Below are positions 11,440-23,882 of a DNA stretch of 64,000 bases, piece after piece. Within the stretch, counting starts at the first letter, position 1. The number at the start of each line of letters is the position of its first letter. This DNA is from Fragum whitleyi (lineage: Eukaryota; Mollusca; Bivalvia; Cardiida; Cardiidae). The translations under genes were made by a program, and so were the position numbers. The stretch covers positions 36,062,077-36,126,076 of the forward strand of contig OX411557.1 of the NCBI GenBank assembly GCA_948146395.1, written 5' to 3'. A model generated the notes under the pieces. The model was not told where the DNA came from. It did not search any database and saw only the letters and a list, made by a program, of their open reading frames with translations.

Positions 11440-12827
11440 TGAGTACCTCAAGCTTCAGAATTCAAATAAGTATTTCAAAATGAATTCACACTTGGCAGCA
11501 TTGGTTTTGTGAATATTAGTCTTGTGAATGAAAAGACAGATGCCAAGTTTCAAACAAAAATATTCAAGAGTTAATCAGATAATGACAACACTTTGTTCCA
11601 AAATGGCTTAGCAAAAACCATTTCTCCTTTTTGGAAAGAAAATATCCAGTAATCTTGTGGTTATAATAATCACTTTGTAATCTTATTCATAGTCCACCCT
11701 TTTAAACCAGTCAAAGATTTCCAAACAAGTTTCAAGGAAAAGTTAAAAGATACCAATACTATCAGTTGTTTTCATCCTTTTCTTAAAATGATTATATAAA
11801 CCATGACATTTTGATTGGTACTTTTATCCTTATCAATCTTTAGCTTGGCTGTTTTGGAGAAAACCTAAGGCAGGGGTGTGGAAATTCCTGTGCCTGACTT
11901 GTCCCTTACAGCATTTTCTATCTGCTAACAAGTACATATTATAAGGCTTCTTGTCTGTGGACAAGTAAATAACAGTGTGAATCTTTGAATGGTACTAAAT
12001 AGATAGAAGCAATTAATTATCTTAATGTTTGTATCAAAGGGTAGAAAACATCTTTTGACTTAGCTATTGGTACACTATCAAGCATCCAACAGCCGATAGT
12101 TAAGCACCTGCAGGCCATGCTCTTGTTGAATTCATATACTGACCCTAATATAAGAGGTAACAGATTTAAGAGATGAAGAGAGTATTTGTTGATTTCATTA
12201 AGGTATGAAACTATAAACCTTATCACACTGTATGAATACGCCAAGCAGATTCAAACATGAATGTGGTAAGGATTTAAGCTCCATACCTCTATAAGGAAAC
12301 TGATTTCTTATGGGACTATTTTGGGCAGAAGATTACAAAATAGCTATGTACATAAAATTGTTTTCATTGATGATTAAAACCAATTTTTCATCAAATCAGA
12401 AATCACAAATTTCAATAGCCTCAACAAAATTTAAATTATTCATTTATAAAAGGATCTATTCCATTTGTAGAGAAAGGAGAAAATACTTGTTCCAATCATT
12501 TCTTCTTTCTCCTCAATATTTCCTGTACATATAAAACACTAACACTTCATAATCAAAAACTTTGAGTGGCAAAAAGCCAAAAGTGTAAAGACAAGCCAAA
12601 AATCAAAGGGAAGTCAATCAATTACAATCTGGAATAAGATCTACAGGGTTATCTTTCTTGTCCCATCATCCTAATATTTCTAGTCAGTATTGCAAATAAT
12701 GCTTTGCTGATGCTGACAAATTTCAACAATAAGTAAAAATTTGATAGATCAATCATATATTTTCATTGATACTGAAATCACATTCTCGGACATGCTTTAT
12801 TAAATATTTCTATCACTGGATTCTTTG
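11440..12827. other. No gene seen
   Basis: AT-rich. 11870-11970 (GGTGTGGAAATTCCTGTGCC to TGTCTGTGGACAAG) is repeated at 61316-61410. Nothing else supportable. Confidence 0.35.
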
Positions 12828-13085
12828 TCTCAATTGGGTTTAACACCACTTAACATCTTTTCAACCATATTGACACTGCTAGAGCATTGCTTTACAGCAA
12901 GTTCAAATACTTGTTTTTTTGAATTCGGTTAAAGATTCTTTTAATAACTTTTCAGTCATATTTCAATGACTCGAGCACCTAACAATGGATTCATGGTATT
13001 ACTCACACTACTATTTCTTCCTTTCCTTAGCCTCCAGCAGTTGTCCCACATAGGTTGAAGATTACCCAGTGGGAGATGAATGTTA
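12828..13085 (-). repeat. SINE copies, decayed
   Basis: 12828-12895 is a weak fragment; 12912-13085 holds the body (GAGCACCTAACAATGGATTC, CCTTAGCCTCCAGCAG) without a clear tRNA head. Confidence 0.55.
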
Positions 13086-13220
13086 GACAGGATAAATTAA
13101 TTACCACCCCAGAAGTGTTCTTTTTCACACATCCCAAATGAAGTTTGCAGACTCTTAATGATAATTTCTGGCAATCTTGAACAAGCCCATCCAATGCTTT
13201 AGTAATTATAATGGGAAAAG

Positions 13221-13496
13221 GAACAAGAGCTTTGCAGAGCGGCGCATATATGCCCAAAACAGTGATTTTCATTCAATTAAAGGGCAGATAATTCAAGATT
13301 TCTAAGGAATGACTGGAGTGATTCGAATTTCAAAGGTCTTATGGACAACTAGATGTCAAAGGGAGTAATTTTGCCACCTTTCAGCTCATTCCCATTGATA
13401 GTGTAGGAGGAGTTGCCCTCACAAATAATTGCAAATGGACAGACAGACAGACGGATAACCAGGCAATAACATAATATGACCCTTGGGGCGTAAAAA
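13221..13496 (+). mobile_element. Pearl-like element, short form
   Basis: Starts AACAAGAGCTTTGCAGAGCG and ends AATATGACCCTTGGGGCGTA with GACAGACAGACGG before the end; a single core unit of the 42998-44142 element. Confidence 0.7.
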
Positions 13497-13599
13497 TTTG
13501 CTTGTTTTCTTTTGATTTCATCTTTGCCAAATATATTTTCTCATGGTTTGTTTCAATTTATTTACATGAGTAAACATCAATAACTATAATTTCACAAAT

Positions 13600-14280
13600 G
13601 GTGGAGCAACAAGTGAAAATATAGCTTTAGTTGTTCATGATTAGGCTATTTCCACAATGCATAACTGAGGCAAATTTTCTTGCATAGCGTCATTTTGAAT
13701 GTGATTGCTATGCAATTTTCATAATGAAGTCATTTTTTGTGCTCCATTTAGATGACGTCAGATAGGGTGAAATGAACGAAAGCAAGGTTTAAGTTTTTGA
13801 TAATTTCACAGTCCTTCACCATGACTGGAATCTTTGTCTATAGGGTATTATTATGATCATAGAAGCATGTGCAAAGTTTCCAAGCAAAAGATTAAGGAGA
13901 AACATAGATAAAACAAATACATTAGCTGCAGATAAAAACTTAACCAAGAATTTTTAAGTCTGAAAAGAGTTAAAATTCCACAAAATAAGATGACAGAGAT
14001 ATGAATCTTTGTCTAAAGGATGATATTATGGTCACAGAAGCATGTGCAAAGTTTCCAAGCAACAGCTTAAGTAAAATTAGAACTTTTAAACAACACTTGC
14101 ATGTAAAAACTTAACCAAGGGTTTCTAAATCTGAAAAAGGCCTAAATTCCACTAAATAAGATATTAGAGTAAGGAATCTTTGTCTAGAGCCTCATATTAA
14201 GGTCACAGCATTTGCGCCGACACCATAGCCCAAGAACTGGAATAGCCCCCTCCCATTCTATGATTAGTTGAGCTAAAAAG
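13600..14280 (+). mobile_element. Pearl-like element with ~175 bp core repeats
   Basis: GAATCTTTGTCTA recurs near 13828, 14005 and 14179. The end reads GTTGAGCTAAAAAG. A TGACGTCA site lies at 13753-13760. Confidence 0.5.
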
Positions 14281-15386
14281 AGCTTATTTTGATTTCAGCA
14301 ATGATTTCAAACTTTATGTAAAGGACATAAATCAATACTTAAGCAGAAAATGATAGTATCTAGGGTTACTATTTTGGAGGGAAATATTTTTAAGATTTCC
14401 TCTTAGTTTTTTGTCTACAGCTAGGAATCCAAACGACATAGGCCTAGTTTTGACCTGGAAGTAATTTAAAATGTTTTGGTGGTCACCATATGGCCAGGGA
14501 TCATCACTTGGGTCGGAGAACTGTGAATTTCAGGGAGAACTGGTAGAGGATGCCAAGTTACAGGTCCTTCAGCCCTGTATGTAATTTTGATATTATTTCC
14601 AATCAGTAAAATTTGTGAAAAAAGTTGCCTTTTCAATACTATTTTTTTCATTACCCTATGGTAAACATTCTTTTCTCACACTATTTTCCTTGAAATTTAG
14701 TCTTTAATTTGCTGAATACTAAACACAGTTTTCATGGAGGACCTTTTAGATTTAGGGATTATAGGTCCTTCAGGCTGATGCTAAAAAGAAGTAAGTGTTG
14801 AACCCTGTTATCAATTCTATAAATCCGATTCAGTGAAGTATTATGACAGTGCTTGACCTAAGGATCATCACTAAAATCAGGTTGAAAACCAAGTTAGAGA
14901 GGAGATTTTTTTAAAATAGTTGATAGACGGACAGAAGTACAGACAGACATACATAGAGGATATTGCATGAGTGGTCATTGAATACCAAATTTATCTGTTT
15001 ATAGATGACGAGTTTAATAAATTCGGTATTTGATGAGCACAAATTTGATATTATATATATAATATGACCTGAATTTTGGTGATAAAACAAGAAAATTACG
15101 GTATTTATCGATTCATGTTATTCCGCGAAACATATAACACCGTTTGCAAAATGACGTCAGCAGATCCATTGTGACGTCATTTTCCTAACAAAAATATAAT
15201 GTTGTTTTTTGTTCTTAGCTCATTTGCATAGTTATTCTACTAGTGTAATAACACTCGTGTAATATCAAAAATATTCAACGGCGTTATTTCACTCCAGCAA
15301 CATAGGTCATATTTTAAAGATGGATTCCCCACATCAAGTGATCAATCAAAATAGCTTACCTAGAGCACTTTGAGCTCAGTTGAGAT
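14281..15386. other. No gene seen; pearl relics, a foldback and two CRE-like sites
   Basis: GGACAGAAGTACAGACAGAC at 14929 marks a pearl relic. 14983-15045 is an imperfect foldback (ATTGAATACCAAATTTAT against ATAAATTCGGTATTTGAT). TGACGTCA occurs at 15152-15159 and 15172-15179. Confidence 0.45.
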
Positions 15387-16632
15387 AACAAGAGGACCAA
15401 GATGGTCCTAGATCGCTCACCTGAGTCTCTTTGACCCCTGGGACATCACATTAATTAGATAGGCAGATGTCAAAATGAAGATAATTGCCTAAGATCAATA
15501 CCATGGAACGTTTTCAGCGAAGAGCAAGACAGATATGCCTATTTGCTCTTTGATTCTATGTAAAATGGGATGCACCCGGGTGGACCCCAAATGTGACCTC
15601 AGGGTCTTGATATGAACAAACTTGAAAGAGATCCATAAGATGATACTACATACTAAATATGAAAGCTGTCTGCCTTCTGGTTTCAGAGAAGATTTTTGAA
15701 GGTTTTCCTATTTTCACCCTTCGTGCTCATAAGAGGTAAAGGGATGCACCCGGTTGGAGCCCAAATATGACCCAAGGGTCTTGATATGAACAAACTTGGT
15801 AGGGGCCCACTAGATGATGCTACATACCAAAAATGAAGGCAGTGTGTCCTCTGGTATTGATTAAAGAAGATTTTAAAAGATTTTTGCCCTTTGATTCTAT
15901 GTAAAAAGGGTTGCGCCCGGGTGGAGCCAAAATATGATCCTAGGGTCTTGATATGAACAAACTTGGTAGAGGTCCACTAGATGATGCTACATACCAAATA
16001 TGAAAGCTGTCTGCCATCCGGTTTCAGAGAAGAAGATTTTTGAAGGTTTTCGGTTTTTTACCCTTCGTGCTCATAAGAGATAAAGGGATGCACCCATGCG
16101 AAGCCTAAATATGACCAAAGGGTCTTGATATGAACAAACTTGGTAGAGGCCCCTTAGGTGATGCTACACACCAAATATTAAAGCTGTCTGCCATCTGGTT
16201 TCAGAGATGAAGATTTTTAAAAGATTTTCGCTCTTTGATTCTATGTAAAAAGGGTTGGGCCCGGGAAAAGCCCAAATATGACCCCAGGGTCTTGATATGA
16301 ACAAACTTGGTAGAGGTCCACTAGATGATGCTACATACTAAATATGAAAGCTGTCTGCCTTCTGGTTTCAGAGAAGAAAATTTTTAAAGATTTTTATATT
16401 TTCACCCTTTTTGTTAAGGGTTAAGGGAAAGTTAAGGGTGGATTTTATTTATTTGAACAACTTTGGTAGAGCTTGACTCAAGGAACATCCCTGCCAAGTT
16501 TCATCAAGATTGGCCCACTGGTTTAGGAGGAGAAGATGTTCAAAGAAATTGTGGACGACGGACGACGCACGACGCACATTCTACGATCCCAATAGCTCAC
16601 CTTGAGAACTTTGTGCTCAGGTGAGCTAAAAA
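15387..16632 (+). mobile_element. Pearl-like element with alternating tandem core
   Basis: Starts ACAAGAGGACCAAGATGGTC, ends CTCAGGTGAGCTAAAAAC. GGGTCTTGATATGAAC recurs at 15602, 15777, 15943, 16120 and 16287, giving spacings 175, 166, 177, 167: two monomer types alternate as a dimer of about 342 bp. GACGGACGACGCACGACGC stands before the end. Confidence 0.8.
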
Positions 16633-17040
16633 CGCAGAGATAATTACCTGAAAGCTATGGTTGATATTTTTGGTACTACACTCTGCTACACTTAGATCTA
16701 CTAACTGTATCTCATCAAATATGGATGACTGTAATATAAAGATTACAAGTTTTGTAAAGCACTTCTAACAATCTACAAACATATCATAGAAGAGATTTTA
16801 TTTCAATCTATGTAAGGTGCAATTGCAGGATTTCGCTGTTATATGACAATGTACATCAAAATTTTATGATAATACACATACTTTGATAATTAACTTTAGA
16901 GTATTCTTTTTCAATATTATTTATCTCTTTTAAAAACTAAAATTCCAAATTTGACTCGCAATCTGAGGTAAAGATAAGAGGGGGACTCCAGTCTAAAATT
17001 TTTATTTTTCAATAAAACCCTATGATGTGGGTAATATTCA
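16633..17040. other. No gene seen
   Basis: AT-rich sequence without recognised features. Confidence 0.35.
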
Positions 17041-17312
17041 AACAAGAGATGTTTGTAAAACATTTATGCCCCTCGTAAAAGCAGGTCAATAGCCTTTTCT
17101 TTGTCAATAACTCACAAAATACAATGAGTAGAGTTATGGTTCTGCACTTCTCCTTGTGAGATCTATCCATCTGTGAAGTTTCATGATTTTAGCTTGCATA
17201 CTTTTTGAGATATGCTCTGGACAAAAAAATCTACGGACAGACCAACCTACTGACTGACCGACGGACCTACAAGTGCAAAGCAACAACCCCCTCTTCTTTG
17301 AAGGGGCATAAC
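17041..17312 (+). mobile_element. Pearl-like element, short form
   Basis: AACAAGAGATGTTTGTAAAA to GAAGGGGCATAACA, with ATGCCCCT near the left end and AGGGGCAT near the right. Confidence 0.6.
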
Positions 17313-18038
17313 AGGTACCCACACTCATTTGAATTGTACCCACAAGATAGGGTTTGAGCAAGGACTAGTGGAATATCTAAATTTAAATCCCAGATATCCC
17401 CTACATCTGTAGCTCTGCTCGCAACCCTGTTGTTATTTATATCAGGACTGCAATGGAAATCGGAGTTCTCTCTTTTTGTTGATCCTTGGTTTGAGGTCAT
17501 GTGAAGTGTAGCATAACTCTTTGAAATTTTTTTCCGCGATCAAAACAACAAATTTTACATACATATCTTAATAATGCTACCTGGCCTTGTCATTTAAGTT
17601 GTAATTGCATCGTATTTATCTTTTTACAGTACTTCTTCATTGTATGATTTGTTTTACCAAAATAAATCTATTTATTAAGCCTGGGTTAATTCAGCAGTTC
17701 AGCAATATCTTAGGCAACTAGCTTATAAAATACTCAATACTGTTGTTGATAGTTGCTGAGAAAAAGATTGCAAAAATATAGGATACAGACAGAACAGTGG
17801 ATTTAGGACAAACAGTTAAAGGTATAATGGTATACCATCCCTTGTTCAAATATCAAAATAAAAGGGAACTAACCTTTGTGTCTTTTGCATAGTACAGTTT
17901 TCTCCCTTTCAACTTAAAGAATCTTCTTTTCCATCTCTGAAAATTCGAAGGGCCAATAATGATATACTATAGACCAACGAAATCTATAGACCATAGCATA
18001 AAAACATCTAACAAAAGTCAATTTCAAAATTTTATTTT
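17313..18038. other. No gene seen
   Basis: AT-rich; nothing supportable on either strand. Confidence 0.35.
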
Positions 18039-18339
18039 TATGAGTACATGATTGATTGATTGAATGGAGTTTAACGCCGCTTTCAACATTATTTCAGTTA
18101 TATCGCGGCGGCTGGAGCACCTAACAATGGATTCCTGGTATTTCTCTTACCAGTATAACCATCACATTCTTTCCTAGTCTCCAGCTACTATCTCACATAG
18201 GTCTACGATTATCAACCAATTGGTGAGAGACAAATAGTCGGCAAGAATGAGTGCCGCCATCGGGGATCGAACCAGGACCTCTAGAATGACAGTCTGACGC
18301 GCTACCAACTGCGCTATGATGGCTGCTATGAGTACATGA
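18039..18339 (-). repeat. Complete tRNA-Met-derived SINE with 13 bp target duplication
   Basis: TATGAGTACATGA flanks the element at 18039-18051 and 18327-18339. On the minus strand the head has AGCGCAGTTGGTAGCGCGTC (box A) and GGTTCGATCC (box B) with CAT at the anticodon position, close to elongator tRNA-Met. A roughly 200 bp body follows, and the 3' tail is a TCAA-type repeat (18052-18063). Confidence 0.85.
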
Positions 18340-18356
18340 GGTTAAGTGAAACATCT

Positions 18357-18636
18357 ATTGTTTGTTTGTTTGAATGGGGTTTTACACCGCTTTAAACAAT
18401 CATTCAGCTATATAGCTGTGGCTGGAGCACTTAACAATGGATTCCTGGAATTTCTCACAACAGTACTACCATTGCACCCTTTCACAGCCTCTAGCTGCGA
18501 TCCCATATAGGTATACAATCAACCAATTGGTGAGAGACAATTGATAAGAAAGGATAATTGCTGGCATCAGGGATCAAACCAGAGACCTCTACATTGACAG
18601 TCAGATGCGCAGCTAACTGTGCTTTGAAGGCAGCGT
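18357..18636 (-). repeat. SINE copy, same family, diverged
   Basis: Body GGAGCACTTAACAATGGATT and a degraded tRNA head (GCGCAGCTAACTGTGC); tail TTTGTTTGTTTG. It lies about 20 bp from the complete copy. Confidence 0.75.
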
Positions 18637-18666
18637 AAAATCAAGAGTACTTACCACTGAAGTTTA

Positions 18667-18880
18667 ATTATTGTAATGCTGAACCAGGTATATTCCTGCT
18701 TTGGCAGAACCACCTGATATTTTTTATTTTAAACTTGTAAGAAAAGTTTAAGAATATATTAAGATATTATCAAATGAATACTGACTTACAATAATTGCAT
18801 CTTATGCTTTAAGTTCTTTGATTTTATGCAATTTCAGTTTGGTTTTCATTCATCATTGATTGCAAGGATACAAATTAAAC
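18667..18880. mobile_element. TTAA MITE copy, decayed
   Basis: TTGTAATGCTGAACCAGGTA and TATTCCTGCTTTGGCAG are recognisable; the right end is weak. Confidence 0.5.
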
Positions 18881-19632
18881 CTTAGTGGCCTTTTAGAAAA
18901 TGTGTCTATAATTTTGAACTTTGTCTTTGTCAATACTTGCTTTTTTTTATATTTTAATTTCATATTATTTCTTTGAAGGTCAAGTTGTTTGTTGGAAAAC
19001 TCCCTTGAAAGCATCATATAAATGGTTCTAAACATTATTACCAAAGAATATTTTCTAATTCTAGATTATTTTTTTGTTTTGTTATGAATCCTTCAACAAC
19101 AATTTGCTCCAAGAAATTCACAGTCAAGGGATCATTATTCCTACCAAAGTTTCATTATTCCTGCCAAATTCGAAAAGCTAACAAAAGCCCTGACAATCTG
19201 ACATAATTAAAAATAAGTTTGTCACTTGTGGAATTTGCAATGAATCTTACCTGAAAATTTGTCTGTTTGTGTAAATAGCCTTGCTTTGTACATGCCTGTA
19301 ATTAGAAAGTAGAAAATTTTCATTCAAACATGATATACTGTGTATAAGCAGACAAAATATCAGCCACTAGTCCCCGATCTGTTGACACTCAGTCTCTGTT
19401 ATTTAAAAGAAGTGAAAGTGTTAGAAATATGAGCCCAACAGGTAAACTTATGATAGTGCCCCCTTTTCTGTGGCATAGCAGAATATCCCCTATCTTTGAC
19501 AGTATGCATTATGCCATATGCCAAGGTCAATTAACAAGGAACAATTTGTGAAAATTTCATCCAAAGATGTAGTATGAGTTGGGTTCACAAGAGACTAGTG
19601 AATGTACACACAAATGAAATAAAACCAATTTA
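18881..19632. other. No gene seen
   Basis: AT-rich; a short CTACCAAAGTTTCATTATTC duplication near 19141-19165. No coding signal. Confidence 0.35.
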
Positions 19633-20030
19633 CAACAAGAGCCATACCAGAAATGGTCATTCCTCGTTTATAAAAGCTTGATAGTAAACAGAAGCCAGCT
19701 AGATTAAGGGTTCTTGTGAACTAGTCTATGCTTCTTCTCAATGAGCTCTACCTCTAATGCAAGCAAAAATTGTGGTTCTTGTGCACTACACTTCTCCTCA
19801 CAAAATCTACCCACCTATGAAGTTTCTTGTCGATAGCTATTACATTTTCAGAAATATGCACCAGACAAAATTTAAGTCATTAAATAACAAAAGGGCAATA
19901 ATTCAAAAAGTATGCAAGCAAGAGTTGTGTTTCTTGTGCACTGCACTTCTCCTTAGTGAGAACTACCCACCTATGAAGTTTCAATATGCTTGAGGAGACA
20001 TGCTCCAGATAAATTAAGAGATGAATTGAC
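19633..20030 (+). mobile_element. Pearl-like element, truncated
   Basis: Starts AACAAGAGCCATACCAGAAA; two core units with CACTTCTCCT and CACCTATGAAGTTTC about 140-150 bp apart, related to 46160-46745. Confidence 0.55.
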
Positions 20031-21190
20031 AGAATGATTTCAGGAAGGAAACCATTACTAAGTCTATATCCCTTTCACTGAAATAGCAGCTTGATAACAA
20101 TCTTCAGCAGTGTATCAAAGGTCAAAGATACATGAATACAAAATAGGTAAGATCCTTCAATATCAGGTAGGCCACAGTCGGGCAATCACAATGAAGTTAT
20201 GGGACAGTATCTAATATGTGAAATAACAGGTTGCTCAATGTTTGCTCGAGACATTTTCAACACATTGACATTATTACAAACTGTATGTCTTACACATTTT
20301 CAACAAATTTACAATATGACAATTTGTATGTCAGCTTCTCAACACATATACATTATTACAATTTGTATGTTTTTAGACATTTTCAGTAAGTTAACAATAT
20401 GACAATTTGAATATCAGACTTTTTCAACACATTTATATTATTACAATTTGTATGGAGAAAATTTGTTGAAAATGTCTCAGATAACTCATGCAATAATTAG
20501 TAGAATTTTGGATTAACATTTAAACCAAACTAATGGAGTAAGAGGCAAAAGAAACAAATCAAAGTTGAAAGTCAACTCTTCAGAATTTTAGACTAGTAAT
20601 TATAGGAGACTGTTTTAACCCTTATCCAGAAAAGAATGTATTAGCAATAATTCATCTGGTGACTGAAAACTGACACAAGATCACTGCCTATTGATGTATA
20701 TGATCTGCTGTAGGAGCAGGATATGCAAAAAATCTAAGTCAAATGATTTTAAGTCAAAAAGAGCAGGTGTGAATAATGCAAAATATCTCAGTAAAAAAAG
20801 TGGCATCAATCTTTCGAAAATGCTTACAGAGTTATACCCCTTGACATTCTGCAAAGGTCTTATGATGGTGAACACATATGCCAAGTTTCATGAAGATATC
20901 TTAAATAACATCAGTGATATGACCAATCTTAAATTTTGTCATACCAATTCCTATACCAATGTCAAGGCCAACATGAACAACACCAAGGTGGTTTGAATAC
21001 CTTTGGTTTTAATCCAAAATCAGACAAGCTAATTAGTGTCTCAACAATATATATAAATTAGTACTCTTGCTATTCTCCTTAATCAAAATCCATGATGATA
21101 ACACATTACATTCTATTATATATATCTTTATCTCAACTGTAATCTTCAAGCTCATATTCAAGCAATTAAAAAGAATTCAGAGACTGCCAT
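20031..21190. other. No gene seen; relics
   Basis: 20280-20460 carries four near-copies of CATTATTACAATTTGTATG / AATATGACAATTTG. 20690-21000 resembles the AACAAGAGCACC pearl subfamily without its ends. Confidence 0.4.
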
Positions 21191-21870
21191 TTCTAGTTGT
21201 TTTGCTGAATCAAAAGTTTTCTGCTTTGGCAGGAAGTGCACACAAAGATCTGCACATATGACTTTGAACTTGGTACTAAGAGAAAAGTCTTGTCTCAAAC
21301 AATGCATGTGTGAAATATGAAGACGATATCTCTATCTAATCAAAAGTTATGCCCAAATGAAGTTTCTGGTGGACAAACAGAGACCTAATGTAAAGCTAAC
21401 AACATTAAGCCCCCTTTTACCATAAAATGCTTTTTTTTTAAATGTAAATTTCTGATAGTTTATGGTCAAGGACATCTGGGGAAGAAATAAGGGGGAAACT
21501 AATTTTACCTTAAAGCAATCTTTTCCGTGACACAGACTCGAATTCAGAAAATTTAAATTCAAAGTCTTGAAAATTTTCTAGGAGGATATGACTTCGGATG
21601 GATGGATGGATGGATGGAATGGATGGAATGGATGGAATGAATAGAATGAATGGATGGATGGATGGATGGATGGATGGATGGATGGATGGATGGATGGATG
21701 GATGGATGGATGGATGGATGGATGGATGGAATGGATGGATGGATGGATGGATGGATGGATGGATGGATGGATGGATGGATGGATGGATGGATGGATGGAT
21801 GGATGGATGGATGGATGGATGGATGGATGGATGGATGGATGGATGGATGGATGGATGGATGGATGGATGG

Positions 21871-21901
<31 letters not shown>

Positions 21902-22082
21902 TACTTGCATACATTACAAACAGGTGACTATTTTGCTCCTCTGAATTTTTTTTCAGTGAGCATAAATAAGTTAGAAACTTATTTTTTCAAAATGCTGACT
22001 AGCAATTTGCACATCCAGCACTTTAAGTTCTGCTATTTTAATGCAGTTTCGCCAAGGTTTTATTAAGCAAGACAAGGGTTAA
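21191..22082. mobile_element. TTAA MITE possibly split by later insertions
   Basis: GCTGAATCAAAAG and TGCTTTGGCAGGAAG near 21205-21240 look like a left half and GCAAGACAAGGGTTAA (22067-22082) like a right end. Between them lie a pearl relic and the ATGG microsatellite. Confidence 0.35.
21595..21901. repeat. (ATGG)n microsatellite, ~305 bp
   Basis: Nearly pure tetranucleotide array with one GGAATGG interruption at 21728 and a variant left edge. The repeat has no stop codon in any frame, which produces several spurious long open frames on both strands. Confidence 0.97.
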
Positions 22083-22317
22083 ATTGCCTAGATCTTTCAT
22101 GGAATATGACAAAGAAAATTTTGGATATGATCTTGAAGAGAACAACTACCAACTATCCAAAAATCCCAATTAACCTGCCCTGTGTTCAGGAAAGGAAAAC
22201 GAGACATAAGCAAGCACTTTACTTTCTTGAAAAGTGTGCCCAGGCTTAGAGTGCCACAATATGACTGTTAAAAATGGTGTTAAACCTTAATCAAACAAAC
22301 CAATCATATTGCACAAT

Positions 22318-22703
22318 CACCTACCAAACTACAGCCGTGTTTAGGGATTTAACAAGTGCCTAAAAGGAGGTAAAATCCTCTAGCTATGACATTATTCATA
22401 CTGATTCCACTCTATGCGGTCCAATCTTAGTCTATACCACCTGATTTTTTCAGGGGCATGTTGTTTTTGTCATTTGTAAAACTCAAGAGTTAAGTGCAAC
22501 ACTGTACTAAGTGTCTATACAATGTACAGGCACTTTGTACAGTCCTGCAACAAACCTTCGATGGGTTAAATTCATTTATGCACTTGATCCCAATATTGTC
22601 CAATCACCTACCAAACTACACAAGTGTTAAGGGATTTAACGAGTGCCTAAAAGGAGGTTACATCCTACAGCTATGACATTATCAATACCGATTCCACTAT
22701 AAA
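22318..22703 (+). repeat. Pair of ~95 bp direct repeats
   Basis: CACCTACCAAACTACA...GATTCCACT occurs at 22318-22412 and again at 22606-22700. An imperfect ACTAAGTGTCTATAC hairpin lies between them. Confidence 0.7.
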
Positions 22704-22999
22704 AACAATTGCTCCGATTTCCTGGAACCTCTGGAAGCTGCCTTCCATAGGACGCTGATTATTGGACAATTGCTTTGTGAAATACGGTGCCCTCAGAGTA
22801 TACAGATTGATTGATTTGGGTTTGGTTTCATCCTGAGATCTCTCTGAAAGAATTCCGCTGAAATTGTTCTAAATTTTCATCAGCAATACAACAAGGATTC
22901 TTTTTTCATTCATTTCCATATGAAACCAAAATCCATTATGAGTGTGTTCTTTTTTTTTTTTTTTTTCAAAATATTATGAGAAGCAAACATGTTTCTTTT

Positions 23000-23261
23000 T
23001 AACCCTTTTTAGAAATATTAAAGCATGATCATAGAATATTCCTGCTTTGGCAGGAGGTATAGAAAAAAGGTCAGCATGCACATAACATCATTGTGCAATC
23101 TGATGTTATTCTATACTACCTGATTATTTCCTCCCCCACCCCACCCTTTTTTATTTAAACCAGAAAAGTTTAGAATTTTTTCAAATCCTTAGCTCTGTAA
23201 AATGTTAATATGTTGTTTTTCTTTTTAACTGAGAAGTTTTTATGCCGAATAAAAAATTATA
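23000..23261. mobile_element. TTAA MITE copy, decayed
   Basis: TTAACCC, TATTCCTGCTTTGGCAGGAG and CATTGTGCAATCTGATGTTA are present; the right end is degraded. Confidence 0.5.
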
Positions 23262-23508
23262 TTAACCCTTGTCATGCTGAATAAATTTTGGCTAAAAATT
23301 TCCATCAAGATCAAAGGACAAAAAGCACTGAAAGTAAACACTGTAGGTCAATTTCTATTTGGAAAACTAAATCTATTGACAATTCTGGTTTTAAAGTGAG
23401 AAACAGGTGGTGAAGACTTACATCAGGCTGCACATATGTGCAGGCTGATGTTTGTCTATAGCTCCTGCCAAAGCAGGAATTTTCCGGGTTCAGCATGACA
23501 AGGGTTAA
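23262..23508. mobile_element. TTAA MITE copy (247 bp)
   Basis: TTAACCCTTGTCATGCTGAA to TTCAGCATGACAAGGGTTAA, central ATGTGCAGGCTGATG. Confidence 0.88.
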
Positions 23509-23635
23509 AATCAAAGTGATGAAAGCACTTGATAGGCTAAATTTGAGTCAGTAAACTTTCACTTAAAAAAAAAAAACTTTCTGGTTTGAAATTCAGGTTG
23601 ACAGTACAAAAGTAAGATTTTATTGGAAATTGCAA

Positions 23636-23882
23636 TTAACCCTTGTCATGCTGAATAAATTTTGGCTAAAAATTTTCATCAAAATCAAAGACCAAAGAGC
23701 ACTGAAAGTATCAACTGTAGGACAATTTTTATTTGAAAAACTAAGTCTATCGACAATTCTGTTTTGAAGGTGAGAAACAGGTGGTGTAGACTTACATCAG
23801 GCTGCACATATGTGCAGGCTGATGTTTGTCTATAGCTCCTGCCAAAGCAGGAATATTCCGGGTTCAGCATGACAAGGGTTAA
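23636..23882. mobile_element. TTAA MITE copy (247 bp)
   Basis: A near-identical tandem neighbour of the previous copy, same length and orientation. The flank after each copy (AAATCAAAGTGATGAAAGCA) is also repeated, so a unit of about 374 bp was duplicated with the MITE in it. Confidence 0.88.

Noticed and set aside
12017..12244. 75-codon minus-strand frame
   Set aside because: No recognisable motif, splice signal or start context; consistent with chance in AT-rich DNA.
21510..22066. Long open frames of MDGW or IHPS repeats on both strands
   Set aside because: They are translations of the (ATGG)n microsatellite, which has no stops in any frame.
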